Shown here piece after piece: positions 32,992 to 40,495 of a stretch of DNA of 64,000 nucleotides (within the stretch, counting starts at the first letter, position 1; each line of letters begins with the position of its first letter). Source of the DNA: Paenarthrobacter sp. A20. Lineage in GTDB: Bacteria > Actinomycetota > Actinomycetes > Actinomycetales > Micrococcaceae. The notes beneath the pieces are model-generated. The model had not been told where the DNA came from. It saw only the letters and a program-made list of their open reading frames with translations, and searched no databases. The DNA lies in assembly GCF_024168825.1 (NCBI RefSeq), contig NZ_JALJWH010000003.1, positions 62,001-126,000 on the forward strand, in the 5' to 3' direction. A program made the translations under genes and the position numbers.

Positions 32992-33342
32992 ATGTTGAAC
33001 CACCTGATCGCGCTGTACATCCCGGGGCGGCTGAGCGAAAGCGTCACTGTCCACAGCGTTGACGCCCGGCACACAAGCCTTCAGATCATCGTCGGCGGCG
33101 GACTGGAATGCATCGCCCGAGGCGACTGGCAGGTCTACCTGAACGCGGAAACGCAAACCACCGGAGCCTCAAACGTCCGTGCGGTGCAGCTGCTCCACGA
33201 AACCGGCCTTGACCTGCCGGTAACCGGGAACGCCGTGTTCCTGGGCAGGGCAGGACTGAACCACGACAATGACGTGCCGGACTACCTCATCCGCAGGGCC
33301 GAAGTGCTGTTCGATACCCGCCTGATCCAGTCAGCGGCCTAG
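32992..33342 (+). CDS. Hypothetical protein behind leader B
   Basis: 116 residues from MLNHLIALY, with AAGGAG six bases upstream. Beta-rich; no Cys or membrane segment. RVQLLHETGLDLPVTGN-like text (residues 61-78) recalls small sandwich proteins, but no family is recognised. It is closed by the 13-bp hairpin at 33351. Confidence 0.62.
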   Translation: MLNHLIALYIPGRLSESVTVHSVDARHTSLQIIVGGGLECIARGDWQVYLNAETQTTGASNVRAVQLLHETGLDLPVTGNAVFLGRAGLNHDNDVPDYLIRRAEVLFDTRLIQSAA

Positions 33343-33350
33343 CCGCCCAC

Positions 33351-33381
33351 GGTGGCCGGGAACCCGACGTTCCCGGCCACC
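33351..33381 (+). terminator. Strong hairpin, 13-bp arms
   Basis: GGTGGCCGGGAAC, 5-nt loop, GTTCCCGGCCACC. It lies between the gene ending at 33342 and the start at 33421, so it ends one unit just before the next begins. Confidence 0.7.
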
Positions 33382-33420
33382 CCAACCACTCACTTTCTCG
33401 GCAAAAGAAGGACACACATC

Positions 33421-34404
33421 ATGACTGAAAAACTCACCCTCACCAGCCCCGCTGACCTGCTGGCCTACGTCCCGCACCTGCTCGGAGGAACCCCCACAGA
33501 ATCCTTCGTCGTGCTCACGGCCACCGCCGGAGCCCTTGGCGCCACGCTGCGCGTGGACGCCCCCATGGACGCGGCCCCGCTGGATTTCGCCCAAACGGTG
33601 ACCAGCCTCGCGGCACAGGACGAGAACGCCACGGCCTGCTACCTCATCGTCTACACCGACGAAACCAGCACCGATGCCCGTTTCCCCTACGCCGCGCACG
33701 TCGCGGCCCTGGGCAACGAACTGGCCACGGCACGGATGCCCGTCCGCAAGGTCTACCTCGTCACCAGCACCCACTGGGCCGCTTACGGCAGCATGGAGCG
33801 GAACCCGCTGGAGCAGATCAAGGACAGCAACGCCAACGCCACCCTGACCTTCATGGGAAGCGCCCCGACCGTGGACATCTACAACCCGGCATTGCTGGGC
33901 AAATGGGTCGAACCGGTTCAGGTGCCCGTCCGCACGGAGGAATCCGTAGAGGAAGCACGGCGCGAATGGGTAACCGCACTGGACGCCGACGGCATGCCGG
34001 ACCATGAGACCGCACGGAAACTGGCGGCATGGTTCCAAGACAACTACATCAGGGACTTCCTCATGGCCGACACCATCACCACGAACAACGGCGTCATCAT
34101 TGACATCATTTTGGGCAAGTTCAACGGCCGTCCCGACTGGAAGCGCGTTGACCACGCCGAAACCATTGCGTTCGAACTGATGAAGGCCGTCCCCGAGGGC
34201 CAGCGCGCACCCATGCTGACCCTCATGGGATGGCTGCAATGGCTCAAAGGATATGGAAAGCACGCAGAGCGCTACCTGAAACTGGCCGTCGAGGACGTGC
34301 ACGGTTACCGGTTTGCAGAACAGCTGTACGACCTGATTGGCAGCGTCTACATCGCAGAAGTCGCCAAGAACCAAGAAACCGCCTATAAGCGCCCCACCAG
34401 CTAA
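33421..34404 (+). CDS. DUF4192-domain protein
   Basis: 327 residues. The DUF4192 start is clear: LTSPADLLAYVPHLLGGTPTESFVVLT, then NATACYLIVYTDE and the central HWAAYGSM region. The family is common in actinobacterial plasmids and chromosomes; its function is unknown. The 30 bp before the ATG (CTTTCTCGGCAAAAGAAGGA) match the last part of the repeated leaders, so this gene has only the short 3' end of the leader. Confidence 0.82.
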   Translation: MTEKLTLTSPADLLAYVPHLLGGTPTESFVVLTATAGALGATLRVDAPMDAAPLDFAQTVTSLAAQDENATACYLIVYTDETSTDARFPYAAHVAALGNELATARMPVRKVYLVTSTHWAAYGSMERNPLEQIKDSNANATLTFMGSAPTVDIYNPALLGKWVEPVQVPVRTEESVEEARREWVTALDADGMPDHETARKLAAWFQDNYIRDFLMADTITTNNGVIIDIILGKFNGRPDWKRVDHAETIAFELMKAVPEGQRAPMLTLMGWLQWLKGYGKHAERYLKLAVEDVHGYRFAEQLYDLIGSVYIAEVAKNQETAYKRPTS

Positions 34405-34411
34405 CCGGTCA

Positions 34412-34445
34412 GGCCGGGCAGGATCAGCAACGGTCCTGCCCGGCC
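34412..34445 (+). terminator. Terminator hairpin of the DUF4192 gene
   Basis: GGCCGGGCAGGA and TCCTGCCCGGCC form a perfect 12-bp stem with a 10-nt loop, beginning 8 bp after the stop. Confidence 0.7.
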
Positions 34446-34586
34446 GCTCAGTAGCGGGGCGGCCTCCTCCGCTGGCGCTCCCCCGGCCGCCATAGCGCTG
34501 GCGCGGGCGCAGCAGCAACCCAGCCAACGCAAAGGATCCACGGCTACAGTGAACTTCAACGAGAACACTGCACCAGGAGATCCAAC

Positions 34587-34736
34587 ATGGGAACCGAATA
34601 CATCCTGACTGAGGACGACAAACCAACACCAGAGGCGAGCTTCCTCGAAGACGTCATCGAGCTGCAGCTGCTCACCGCCAATGAATCCTTGGGAGCGGTG
34701 GACTTCACTCACCCCCAGGAACACCACGACTTCTAG
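34587..34736 (+). CDS. 49-residue acidic peptide
   Basis: Starts MGTEYILTEDDKPTPE; AGGAGA is eight bases upstream. Very acidic with two His near the end (PQEHHDF). One amphipathic helix is likely (FLEDVIELQLLTANE). No Cys or RiPP core features. Acidic mini-proteins in conjugative regions are sometimes DNA mimics; here that is speculation. Confidence 0.5.
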   Translation: MGTEYILTEDDKPTPEASFLEDVIELQLLTANESLGAVDFTHPQEHHDF

Positions 34737-34764
34737 CGCACCCCCTGCAGCAACGACGCTGCAC

Positions 34765-34825
34765 CACAGATTTCCTTTTTGCCGAGGAACAATGAAGAGC
34801 CGGCCCCACCAGGGTGCCGGCTCTT
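34765..34825 (+). terminator. Terminator with a repeated 22-bp preface, copy 1
   Basis: CACAGATTTCCTTTTTGCCG (start of a 22-bp segment, 34765-34786) is identical to 37558-37579. A hairpin follows in both places; here AAGAGCCGGC (34795-34804) pairs with GCCGGCTCTT (34816-34825). Confidence 0.7.
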
Positions 34826-34849
34826 CTGCCTTTACAGGAACAGCCGCAC

Positions 34850-35050
34850 TCAGCGGAGATGGAACCGGAACCCAATGCCGTAGTAAACGGCACGGGCCCA
34901 GGCCTGCAACGTGGATTCGGCCATCGTCAGGTTGATCGCCTTGGCCTCGCTCCTGGCCGCCGCAACGATTTCAGACAGCGGCTGATCCTCCAACGCTTCA
35001 ACCCTCGCCGTCATCCGGGAGAGTTCCAGCCTGATGCTTTCAGTATTCAT
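34850..35050 (-). CDS. Short helical protein
   Basis: 66 residues from MNTESIRLEL; AAGGACG is seven bases before the ATG. A coiled-coil-like first half (LSRMTARVEALEDQP) and a second half with ESTLQAWARAVYYGIGFRF. No family recognised. It converges on the acidic peptide gene across the terminator at 34765. Leader C starts about 95 bp behind it, so the two are divergent. Confidence 0.55.
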   Translation of the reverse strand: MNTESIRLELSRMTARVEALEDQPLSEIVAAARSEAKAINLTMAESTLQAWARAVYYGIGFRFHLR

Positions 35051-35145
35051 GGCAACGTCCTTCACTTCAGATCTACGTGACCTGGTGAACGTAAGGCCGA
35101 ATTTCAAACCAGTGGGGGACGGGTACCCGTGTTGCTGACTCAGCA

Positions 35146-35550
35146 GCGTGCTCGTGGGGCTCGCACCCTTTTGGGCGTCCACTGCGCTTCGCTCCGTGGC
35201 CGGCTGTTGGGCCCGGTCCCGACGTCGCAGAGCTCCGCCGTGCCCGGTCCTGTTGTGTCTACGACGTTTTTTGGCTGCTGTCCTTCGGATTCTATGTGTC
35301 CGCTCCACCCCGTCTAGCCCCTCCGCAGGCTCCGGGGCCTGCGGTGCAGGAAATGTCCCTCCGGCGCTCCTGCGTCGCTTATTTCCTCCGGGAATTCCCC
35401 ACACCTTGCCCAAGGGTAGACAGGCCTCCGTCGGCCACAGCTCCGCAAGCTTCGCCAGCAGCCAAAAAACAACGGGGGAGAGGGGAAGCTGGCCGGTCAC
35501 CTTTGGTCGCCCCACCCACCACCTTTCTCGGCAAAAGAAGGAGCAACACC
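35146..35550 (+). repeat. Repeated 400-bp leader, copy C
   Basis: Almost identical to copy A over its full length. A visible difference is GGGAATTCCC (35390-35399) where A has GGGAATTTCC, which weakens the stem by one pair. It precedes the ParB-domain gene and ends at its ribosome site GAAGGAG. Confidence 0.82.
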
Positions 35551-36909
35551 ATGAACGCAGCACCCACGCTGGAAATGATCGACCCCACCACCTTGACCGT
35601 TGACATCAACGTCCGGAAGGACGCCGCTTTGACTGCTGAGTTTGTTGCCAGCATCAAGGAACACGGCGTGATGGAGCCGGTGATCGCCCACCGCAAGGAC
35701 GACGGGACCGTGCACGTGCTGATGGGTCAGCGCCGTACGCTCGCGGCTGTGAAGGCAGGTCGAGACAGCATCCCCGTGATGATCATCGAGTCGCCGGAAG
35801 AGGCTGAGCGGATCGTCTCGCAGATGGTGGAGAACATCCACCGCGCAGCGATGACCCAAGGGGACGAAGCGGACGGTTACCACCAGCTGTCTCTTCTGGG
35901 CATTTCTGCCGCTGAGATCGCCACGAGGACCAAACGGCCCAAACCCGCCGTTGAAGGAGCTTTGAAGGCAAAAGCATCCGCCGCCGGAACCGCCGCCCTG
36001 GGCAAGGGGCACACCATCGAGGAAGCCCTCGTGATGGCCGAATTTGAAGGGGACGAGGAAGCCACCGCCGAACTGGAATCGGTCGTTGCAGACGAACCGG
36101 ATCAGCTGCTTCACGTCGCCCAGCAACTCCGGGACGCACGCGCTCATGCTGCTGCCCTTGCAGCTTTCACCGCTGAGCTGGAAGCAACCGAAACGACCAT
36201 CGTTGAAAAGCCCAGCTACCACGACGACGAAACGGCCCGTGTCAGCTCCTTGAAACGCGCAGACGGAGAACACGCCACCGAAGAAGACGCCAACGCCGTT
36301 TACATCGAGCAGGACTACAAGGGCGAATGCTCCACCGTGCCGGTGATCGTCGGATGGAAGAAGCTCGGCTTCAAAGACCGTTACAGCTTCTCCTCATCGG
36401 CCCAGACAGGTCCGATGACCGAGGAACAGAAGGCCGAACGGAAAACCTTGATCGCCAACAACAAAGCCATGGAATCAGCCACCACCGTGCGCCGGGAGTT
36501 CGTCAAAACCCTGCTGACGAAGAAGCAGGCACCGAAGGGCTGGCAGTACTTCACCGTCCACGCCATCACCCACCACACCGAAGTCGCCCGTAGCTACGAC
36601 GGAGAAGTAGCCGCCGTGATGGTCAGCGCGAAGATCGACGGGCAGAAGTCATGGGCATGGAACCCGCTGAAGGACCACGTGGCAGAGTCCCCGGCCCGAC
36701 CCGAGTTCTCTCTGATCGCTCTCGTCTGCGCCGGATATGAGAGCACCATCGCCAAGGACTCGTGGCGGAGACCGTCCCAGACACACCGGGACTACCTGAA
36801 CCAGCTCGTCACATGGGGATACACCCCGAGCGAGGTTGAACAGATCATCATCGACAGCGGCAAACCAGCAGAAGAAGACACCGCCGAGGAAAGCACCGAA
36901 GCGGCCTAA
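35551..36909 (+). CDS. ParB/Spo0J N-terminal-domain protein
   Basis: 452 residues. The ParB/sulfiredoxin-like domain is at about 10-100: DPTTLTVDINVRKD, then FVASIKEHGVMEPVIAHR, MGQRRTLAAVKAG and ENIHRAAMTQGDEADGY. A helix-turn-helix follows (ISAAEIATRTKRPKPAVEGAL). The C-terminal 250 residues are not those of a chromosome ParB and are unrecognised. Plasmid proteins of this type are frequent in conjugative leading regions. It stands behind leader C and before the hairpin at 36914. Confidence 0.85.
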   Translation: MNAAPTLEMIDPTTLTVDINVRKDAALTAEFVASIKEHGVMEPVIAHRKDDGTVHVLMGQRRTLAAVKAGRDSIPVMIIESPEEAERIVSQMVENIHRAAMTQGDEADGYHQLSLLGISAAEIATRTKRPKPAVEGALKAKASAAGTAALGKGHTIEEALVMAEFEGDEEATAELESVVADEPDQLLHVAQQLRDARAHAAALAAFTAELEATETTIVEKPSYHDDETARVSSLKRADGEHATEEDANAVYIEQDYKGECSTVPVIVGWKKLGFKDRYSFSSSAQTGPMTEEQKAERKTLIANNKAMESATTVRREFVKTLLTKKQAPKGWQYFTVHAITHHTEVARSYDGEVAAVMVSAKIDGQKSWAWNPLKDHVAESPARPEFSLIALVCAGYESTIAKDSWRRPSQTHRDYLNQLVTWGYTPSEVEQIIIDSGKPAEEDTAEESTEAA

Positions 36910-36913
36910 GACC

Positions 36914-36947
36914 CCTTGCCGGGCGGAACCCCCACCGCCCGGCAAGG
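36914..36947 (+). terminator. Terminator of the ParB-domain gene
   Basis: CCTTGCCGGGCGG and CCGCCCGGCAAGG form a perfect 13-bp stem with an 8-nt loop. It is related base for base to the hairpin at 31647. Confidence 0.72.
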
Positions 36948-36993
36948 CACCCGGCCACTCACCACGACAGGGCCGGGAACCTCCCAAACGTCG

Positions 36994-37048
36994 GGCGGTC
37001 CGCCGCCTAGGGCGAACCACAGCAGCCAATCACCAGCGGCGGACCGCC
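36994..37048 (+). repeat. 55-bp hairpin, copy 2
   Basis: GGCGGTCCGCCGC and GCGGCGGACCGCC are perfect 13-bp arms around 29 bp. Total length and arms match copy 1 at 32446-32500; the loop does not. Confidence 0.62.
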
Positions 37049-37183
37049 ATTCAACGCCACCAGGCACACGCCCACCAAGATGCCGCGGCCCGCCAGGGAC
37101 CCGGCTACTCCATCGACTCACCACCGAGGTTTTGTCGGAGGCCCCAGCTACGCTCAACCCAAGGCACCCGAACAGGAGTCACC

Positions 37184-37540
37184 ATGACCAAGCCACCCGT
37201 CCCTGACAATCCCATCACCGACTTCATGAACAGCGACTTCACCGTCGCCTTCGACTGGTCGCTGTTGGCAATGATGCTGATCAGCACCGCGCTAGTCGCC
37301 GTCTACGTCGGCGCCGCGATGTTGATCCGAGGAAACAACTCGCCAACATCCAGGTCACCCAAGGGGACGGATCTCGCCTTCGGCCTCGCCATCGCGACGC
37401 CCCTCGCAGGCCTCCTTGTCCTGGGCCGCAGCGGACTCGGATCGGGACTAATCATTGGAGGATTCGCTCTGGTCATCGGCCTAACCCTTTGGGGGACTGA
37501 CCGCGGCACTCGAAGCGAAACCAGCCAGGCACCACAATGA
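37184..37540 (+). CDS. Three-helix membrane protein
   Basis: 118 residues from MTKPPVPDN; AGGAG is eight bases upstream. Hydrophobic helices at about 26-47, 66-80 and 84-102, with a polar Arg/Ser tail. No family recognised. Followed by the terminator at 37558. Confidence 0.6.
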   Translation: MTKPPVPDNPITDFMNSDFTVAFDWSLLAMMLISTALVAVYVGAAMLIRGNNSPTSRSPKGTDLAFGLAIATPLAGLLVLGRSGLGSGLIIGGFALVIGLTLWGTDRGTRSETSQAPQ

Positions 37541-37557
37541 GGATCCGCTAGACTGAA

Positions 37558-37619
37558 CACAGATTTCCTTTTTGCCGAGAGGAACAAAGCAGGACCGGCC
37601 CGCGCCGGTCCTGCTTTGT
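37558..37619 (+). terminator. Terminator with a repeated 22-bp preface, copy 2
   Basis: The 22-bp segment shared with 34765-34786 is followed by ACAAAGCAGGACCGGC (37584-37599), a 4-nt loop and GCCGGTCCTGCTTTGT (37604-37619), a perfect 16-bp stem ending in T-rich sequence. Confidence 0.8.
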
Positions 37620-37848
37620 TTAACCCTCAAACCAGGCACCATCCCCATGGGGCAAGACAACCGCCGCCGACCCACCACCCCCAGCGGAACAGGTCTTTTC
37701 AGCCGGGACCACACATTGGGGCACCCGCAATCACCCGACCCAGGCACAGGAACCCAACGCTCGGGGCAGCTGCCAAAGAAGCCGGGGGAGAAACACCGGA
37801 CTACTACCCGCGACACCAAACCCGCCAACCGTAGGATGTTCCGAGTTG
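37620..37848. other. Intergenic stretch between convergent genes
   Basis: Pro/Thr/Arg-rich frames exist on the + strand here, but they lack a ribosome site and any recognisable motif. I see no gene. Confidence 0.4.
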
Positions 37849-38352
37849 CTAGTGTCCGCCACGACCTCGCACGATCGCCCGGACGCGTTGTTTGGTCAGG
37901 CCCACCAATTCGCCTATCCGATCAAAGGTCCACCCTTTGGCCGGTGACAGGCCCTCGTTGTTCCTGGGCTCCGCAAGCGAGGACATGGCGTTGCGCCGGA
38001 TCTGTAACGCAAGGCCCAAACGGTGTTCGATGACCCGACTCACCACGTCTGCCAGGACCAAGAGCCTCGCCTCTTCAACAGTGTCGCTGTTTCGCCTCAA
38101 CTCTGGATCGTTGCCCAGCCTCCGTTCCAGCTTCAGGAGGTAATACGGATCCTGCACCGCGGCAGCCAGATGTTCCGGCTTCCATCCATGCACAGCAAGA
38201 CGCTCCGCCAGCACCGGTGACTGGGACCAGTAAATGAGATCCCGCCACAGCGGCTTGTCCTCCTCCGGAATGGCAGACGAACGCCACCGCTCATCCCAGT
38301 CCTGGACTGGATCGCCCACTTTCGCAACCGGGTACTGTTCCAGCTCGGACAT
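37849..38352 (-). CDS. Helix-turn-helix protein, probable autoregulator
   Basis: 167 residues from MSELEQYPVA. The N-terminal part (about 1-90) is helical with DPYYLLKLERRLGNDPELR. The C-terminus carries an HTH of sigma-region-4 or resolvase style: WTFDRIGELVGLTKQRVRAIVRG. It is the only long minus-strand gene between 35.1 and 41.8 kb. Two near-identical palindromes lie 48-88 bp upstream, a natural place for it to bind. Confidence 0.65.
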   Translation of the reverse strand: MSELEQYPVAKVGDPVQDWDERWRSSAIPEEDKPLWRDLIYWSQSPVLAERLAVHGWKPEHLAAAVQDPYYLLKLERRLGNDPELRRNSDTVEEARLLVLADVVSRVIEHRLGLALQIRRNAMSSLAEPRNNEGLSPAKGWTFDRIGELVGLTKQRVRAIVRGRGGH

Positions 38353-38399
38353 GATGAATCCCCCTACTCGTGACCACCGGGACAATCAGCCCCTTCAAA

Positions 38400-38440
38400 G
38401 ACAATAGCTGTTGTCAAACGAAAAGACAATACCTATTGTC
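38400..38440. promoter_or_regulatory. Tandem palindromic operators
   Basis: GACAATAGCTGTTGTC (38400-38415) and GACAATACCTATTGTC (38425-38440) are two 16-bp palindromes 25 bp apart centre to centre, so on nearly opposite to same faces over two to three turns. Each contains TTGACA on the minus strand, which may serve as -35. Confidence 0.65.
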
Positions 38441-38598
38441 AAGCAGCCGGGATGGTTCATCGTACATACCAAAACTAGGAAGAAAGAGCCTAGAATCCAA
38501 GGTAAAAGACTTTTTATTCGAGTGGATAAAAGCTAGAATAGAGGTAGCAAGTCAGCCAGACGAACCTAACTAAACTGATACGAAACGCAGGACTGAAA
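38441..38598 (+). promoter_or_regulatory. AT-rich promoter region before the glutaredoxin gene
   Basis: Unusually AT-rich for this DNA. TTTATTC and TAGAAT (about 38515-38540) are possible -35 and -10 boxes. No hairpin leader is present here, unlike at 31198 or 35551. Confidence 0.35.
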
Positions 38599-38865
38599 AT
38601 GACTTCCTCAATCACCGATTACACGGTTTACACCAAGCCCGGTTGCCCGAACTGCGACCGCACCATGGAGTACTTCGACTCCAAAGGCATCACCTACACG
38701 CCCGTGGACATCACCGAAGTACCCGCAGCGCTGGAATACATCACCCAGGAGCTGGGCTACTCCCAGGCACCCGTCATCGTGAACAACTCCGATGACCAAG
38801 ACCACTGGTCCGGTCTCCGCCGGGACAAGCTCGTCCAAGCGGCCATGAGCTACAAGGCAGCGTGA
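38599..38865 (+). CDS. Glutaredoxin/NrdH-like redoxin
   Basis: 88 residues. [16 protein letters not shown] gives the CxxC pair (C16, C19), and QAPVIVNN holds the cis-Pro. The WSGLRRDKL end is typical of NrdH. It reduces ribonucleotide reductase or other disulfides in the cytoplasm. Its stop overlaps the GTG of the next frame (GTGA), so the SSB-containing gene is coupled to it. NrdH-like genes next to ssb fit a DNA-synthesis role on plasmid entry. Confidence 0.85.
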   Translation: MTSSITDYTVYTKPGCPNCDRTMEYFDSKGITYTPVDITEVPAALEYITQELGYSQAPVIVNNSDDQDHWSGLRRDKLVQAAMSYKAA

Positions 38866-39725
38866 GGGCCGTGACTAACCCGCACCCGGTGGATGGGTTC
38901 AAGATCAGCCCGCGGGTCCCGTTGGAGGTGGACCTGTTCCGGGAAACCAACCCCAGCGGCAGGATCTACCCCGATGCCAAGGAGGAACCTTTCGCCGGCT
39001 ACTACGGCATCCCCCTCAGTGTTGAGGATGACCGGTATCTTGCCGCCATCAGTAGGGCACCGATAGGGGCCGGCGGTCTCTGGGACGAGTACACCGCAGA
39101 CCAGCACCAGCCCAATGACCTCACCCACGATGAACCGGGTGGGACTGAACCTCAGAACGAAACCAGCACGCACACCGAGAACACCAACAGCGCACGAGGA
39201 AAAGGAACCATCATGGCCGGCGAAACCACGATTACTGTCATTGGAAACCTGACATCAGACCCCGAGCTGCGTTTTACTCCGAGTGGTTCGGCGGTGGCGA
39301 ATTTTACGATCGCTTCAACGCCCAGGACCTTCGATCGTCAGTCTAACGAGTGGAAGGATGGGGAGACACTTTTCCTCCGTGCCAGTGTGTGGCGTGAAGC
39401 GGCCGAGAACGTCGCCGAGTCCCTGACCAAGGGCATGCGCGTCATCGTTTCGGGCCGGTTGAAGTCCCGGTCTTACGAGACCAAAGAGGGCGAAAGGCGC
39501 ACCGTGATTGAACTCGAGGTAGACGAGATCGGCCCCTCACTGCGTTACGCAAATGCGAAAGTGAACCGTACGCAGCGCAGCAACCAAGGCAGTGGAAACG
39601 GCGGAGGTTTCGGGAACCAGCCGAGCACCGAGCAGCCTGTCCAGCAGGGCGACCCATGGGCGGCGAACACGCAAGCCAAGGCAGGCTCCTGGGGCAACGG
39701 CCCCGACTCCGAACCACCGTTCTAA
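38862..39725 (+). CDS. ssb: Single-stranded DNA-binding protein with in-frame N-terminal extension
   Basis: A continuous frame of 287 codons. From residue 118 (ATG at 39213, preceded by AGGAAAAGG) it encodes a normal 170-residue [50 protein letters not shown], a Gly/Asn/Gln-rich tail and the acidic tip DSEPPF that binds partner proteins. The first 117 residues (starting at a GTG that overlaps the redoxin stop) look coding but match nothing I know. They could be a separate domain, or the ATG at 39213 may be the main start, giving two products. Confidence 0.85.
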   Translation: MRAVTNPHPVDGFKISPRVPLEVDLFRETNPSGRIYPDAKEEPFAGYYGIPLSVEDDRYLAAISRAPIGAGGLWDEYTADQHQPNDLTHDEPGGTEPQNETSTHTENTNSARGKGTIMAGETTITVIGNLTSDPELRFTPSGSAVANFTIASTPRTFDRQSNEWKDGETLFLRASVWREAAENVAESLTKGMRVIVSGRLKSRSYETKEGERRTVIELEVDEIGPSLRYANAKVNRTQRSNQGSGNGGGFGNQPSTEQPVQQGDPWAANTQAKAGSWGNGPDSEPPF

Positions 39726-39738
39726 ACCCGTCTGGTGT

Positions 39739-39765
39739 CCGGGGCCGGCCATTACCCGGCCCCGG
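39739..39765 (+). terminator. Hairpin after ssb
   Basis: CCGGGGCCGG and CCGGCCCCGG form a perfect 10-bp stem with a 7-nt loop, 14 bp after the stop. Confidence 0.65.
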
Positions 39766-39798
39766 CATCCATCCATCCATCAAGCACAGGACCTGAAT

Positions 39799-40251
39799 AT
39801 GACCCATGCAGAGGACCTTCGTCGTTGGGCGAAAGGTACGTACACAACCGAAGCGGCCACTGAGTTGCTGTTACGGGCTTTCAACGGACGTTTCGCAGAG
39901 CCAGAGTGCCCTTGGATCCACCCCCGGTCTGCACGCAAGGGCGCGGCCGACATCGCGTGGATCGATTTCGGTGCGCTGGCTGACCACGCTCAAAGAGGAG
40001 CCTTTTCCGGGGGAGAGGAACGCTTCCTCCTCCTGGCCGCATCCCTGGGCGGCGAAGTGCACCTCAACCTCGCTCACGTTCTGGCCGGAATGGATCGCGC
40101 CCGGACTGACCTTATTTTGGCGGCAGTGTCACACGCGACCGGCAGCCACGATCATCCCGGAATCACCGTGGGCGCGGACGGCACGCCCAGTTTCTCCGGG
40201 CTACCGACAACGCTGTACCCGTGGCCTGGTGACGATGACCAGGCCCACTGA
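39799..40251 (+). CDS. Hypothetical protein
   Basis: 150 residues from MTHAEDLRRW. Helical first half (RWAKGTYTTEAATELLLRAFNG) with the strongly patterned ADIAWIDFGAL and ERFLLLAASLGG. It overlaps the next gene by 17 bp. No family recognised, though similar proteins precede RHH ParB genes in actinobacterial plasmids as far as I recall. Confidence 0.6.
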   Translation: MTHAEDLRRWAKGTYTTEAATELLLRAFNGRFAEPECPWIHPRSARKGAADIAWIDFGALADHAQRGAFSGGEERFLLLAASLGGEVHLNLAHVLAGMDRARTDLILAAVSHATGSHDHPGITVGADGTPSFSGLPTTLYPWPGDDDQAH

Positions 40252-40495
40252 GAAGAAGGGGCCCTACTTCACTGAAGAGGACCTGCGGCAGATCCGCGCA
40301 GCGGTCCAAGCCGTCGGGAAGCTCGAGGGGTATGTGTCCATTTCGGACTTCGTTGAAGCAGCTGCACGCCGGGAACTGCGACGGCTGCAGCGCAAGTACA
40401 ACGACGGCCGGAAATGGCCGGGTGTTGAAGCCGGCGAACTCCGTCCAGGACGACGCACCCGCGCCGAAACAGCAGCAAGGGAGGACCACCCATGA
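40235..40495 (+). CDS. Ribbon-helix-helix ParB-like centromere-binding protein
   Basis: 86 residues from MTRPTEKK. GKLEGYVSISDFVEAAARRELRRLQ forms a ribbon-helix-helix, and the basic PGVEAGELRPGRR end follows. The layout matches small ParB proteins of actinobacterial plasmids such as Leifsonia pCXC100. They bind centromere repeats and work with a ParA ATPase, which is not in this window. It overlaps both neighbours, so it is translated from the same message. Confidence 0.65.
   Translation: MTRPTEKKGPYFTEEDLRQIRAAVQAVGKLEGYVSISDFVEAAARRELRRLQRKYNDGRKWPGVEAGELRPGRRTRAETAAREDHP

Noticed and set aside
37572..38033. 153-codon + frame after the terminator at 37558
   Set aside because: Pro/Arg/Thr-rich, crosses a terminator hairpin and the opposite HTH gene.
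38370..38573. 67-codon + frame between the HTH and redoxin genes
   Set aside because: It runs through the tandem operators and AT-rich promoter, lacks a ribosome site and has no motif.
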